NCBI GenBank assembly: GCA_964511385.1 | Contig: CAZEFE010000013.1 | Span: forward strand, 1-50,614 | Source of the DNA: CAILHX01 sp964511385 | GTDB lineage: Bacteria; Pseudomonadota; Gammaproteobacteria; Burkholderiales; Methylophilaceae | DNA length: 50,614 nucleotides | Direction of reading: 5' to 3' | Part shown: positions 49,990 through 50,614 of the stretch, piece by piece | How the letters are laid out: each line of letters starts with the position of its first letter | Numbering within the stretch: the stretch's first letter is position 1 | Made by a program: the position numbers and the translations under genes | Notes under the pieces: model-generated | Seen by the model: only the letters and a program-made list of their open reading frames with translations | Database searches by the model: none | What the model was told of the DNA's origin: nothing

Positions 49990-50614
49990 ATGGCAGATAT
50001 TCATGAAGCACAAACCGCATTGGGCGACGTCGCCGCCCGTACATTAGCCAACGCCACCAAGACACGGCCGATGATGTCCACCATCACGCCGCGCTGGCTG
50101 CCGCACCTGCTGAACTGGGTGCCTGTCGAAGCCGGCATCTATCGTGTCAACAAGGTGAAGGACGCTTCCAAAGTGATCGTCGACTGCTCCCAGCGCGACG
50201 AGCGCGAGCTGCCGGCCACCTACGTGGATTATGAGGAGTGGGGCCGCGAGTACATGCTGAGCGCGGTCAACACCGTGCTGGACGTGCACAGCCGCGTGGC
50301 GGACCTGTACAGCAGCCCCTTCGACCAGACCGGCGAACAGCTGCGCCTGATTGTCGAAACCATCAAGGAGCGCCAGGAAGGCGAGCTGATTAACAACAAG
50401 GAATACGGCCTGCTCAACAATGTGGCCAAGGACCAGCGCATCAAGACCCGCACCGGCGCGCCGACCCCGGACGACCTGGACGAACTGCTGTCCCGTGTGT
50501 GGAAGGAACCCGGCTTTTTCCTCGCCCACCCCAAGGCGATTGCCGCATTCGGCCGCGAGTGCACCCGCCGCGGCGTGCCGCCCCCCACCGTGTCGCTGTT
50601 CGGCTCGCAGTTCC
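49990..50614 (+). CDS. SrpI-like family 2 encapsulin shell protein (3' end outside window)
   Basis: The first 208 codons of a family 2 encapsulin are present. These HK97-fold proteins form a protein nanocompartment that, next to cysteine genes, usually encloses a cysteine desulfurase. The N-terminal arm has ALGDVAARTLANATKTRPMM, followed by ITPRWLPHLLNWVPVEAGIY, DLYSSPFDQTGEQLRLIVET and APTPDDLDELLSRVWKEPGF. The visible part ends at RGVPPPTVSLFGSQF. These match the cyanobacterial sulfur-starvation protein SrpI as I remember it. The AGAGGA site is 8 nt before the ATG. Whether an inserted nucleotide-binding domain (family 2B) is present cannot be seen. Neighbours tusA, ald, cysK and serine acetyltransferase favour family 2A. 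Confidence 0.92.
   Translation, partial: MADIHEAQTALGDVAARTLANATKTRPMMSTITPRWLPHLLNWVPVEAGIYRVNKVKDASKVIVDCSQRDERELPATYVDYEEWGREYMLSAVNTVLDVHSRVADLYSSPFDQTGEQLRLIVETIKERQEGELINNKEYGLLNNVAKDQRIKTRTGAPTPDDLDELLSRVWKEPGFFLAHPKAIAAFGRECTRRGVPPPTVSLFGSQF

Overview
The window looks like a chromosomal segment from a betaproteobacterium. GC is about 58 percent, uvrC-pgsA is followed by tRNA-Gly and tRNA-Cys, elongation factor P carries the arginine-type tip next to its rhamnosyltransferase EarP, and there is a Neisseria-like type II-C CRISPR system. I would guess Nitrosomonadales or a relative, but the sequence alone does not fix the genus.

Left part (1-9.6 kb, all minus strand): a two-partner secretion pair, consisting of a very repetitive filamentous-haemagglutinin-like exoprotein that runs off the left edge and its TpsB outer-membrane transporter. 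Two tRNA genes and a DNA-repair/lipid cluster follow (pgsA, uvrC, a 4-oxalocrotonate tautomerase and a family 5 uracil-DNA glycosylase).

CRISPR part (9.6-19.7 kb): a complete type II-C locus. The tracrRNA is on the minus strand with its promoter overlapping the start of cas9. cas9-cas1-cas2 are on the plus strand. An array of 64 identical 37-nt repeats and 63 spacers is inferred to be transcribed from the minus strand. The array contains a 100-N assembly gap, one duplicated spacer and one pair of spacers that are reverse complements. A PIN-toxin/ribbon-helix-helix module lies directly upstream of the array and points into it.

Middle part (19.8-23.7 kb): DUF2461 protein, efp, earP, a CDF metal exporter and a periplasmic EF-hand protein.

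Right part (23.8 kb to the end, all plus strand): about 27 kb devoted to sulfur acquisition under sulfate limitation. It holds yezD, an OprO/P-like porin, a sulfate-binding protein, DUF2325, a molbindin, ssuEADCB (with SsuB fused to a molbindin domain), and two further NitT/TauT/Ssu-type ABC transporters. It also holds two acyl-CoA-dehydrogenase-fold flavoenzymes, an AprA-like flavoprotein with an AprB-like ferredoxin, a HEAT-repeat protein, an amidohydrolase, an AhpD-like protein, a second molbindin and a FadL-type channel. It ends with tusA, ald, cysK, serine acetyltransferase and the first 208 codons of an SrpI-like family 2 encapsulin shell protein.

The likely logic is: outer-membrane entry, ABC import of sulfonates or related organosulfur compounds, flavin-dependent release of sulfite, and assimilation into cysteine. 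Cysteine may then feed an encapsulated cysteine desulfurase, which would lie beyond the right edge. Two items stand out as under-described: a 21-residue cysteine-rich leader peptide upstream of the second sulfonate transporter, and the AprAB-like/HEAT/amidohydrolase block whose substrate is unknown.
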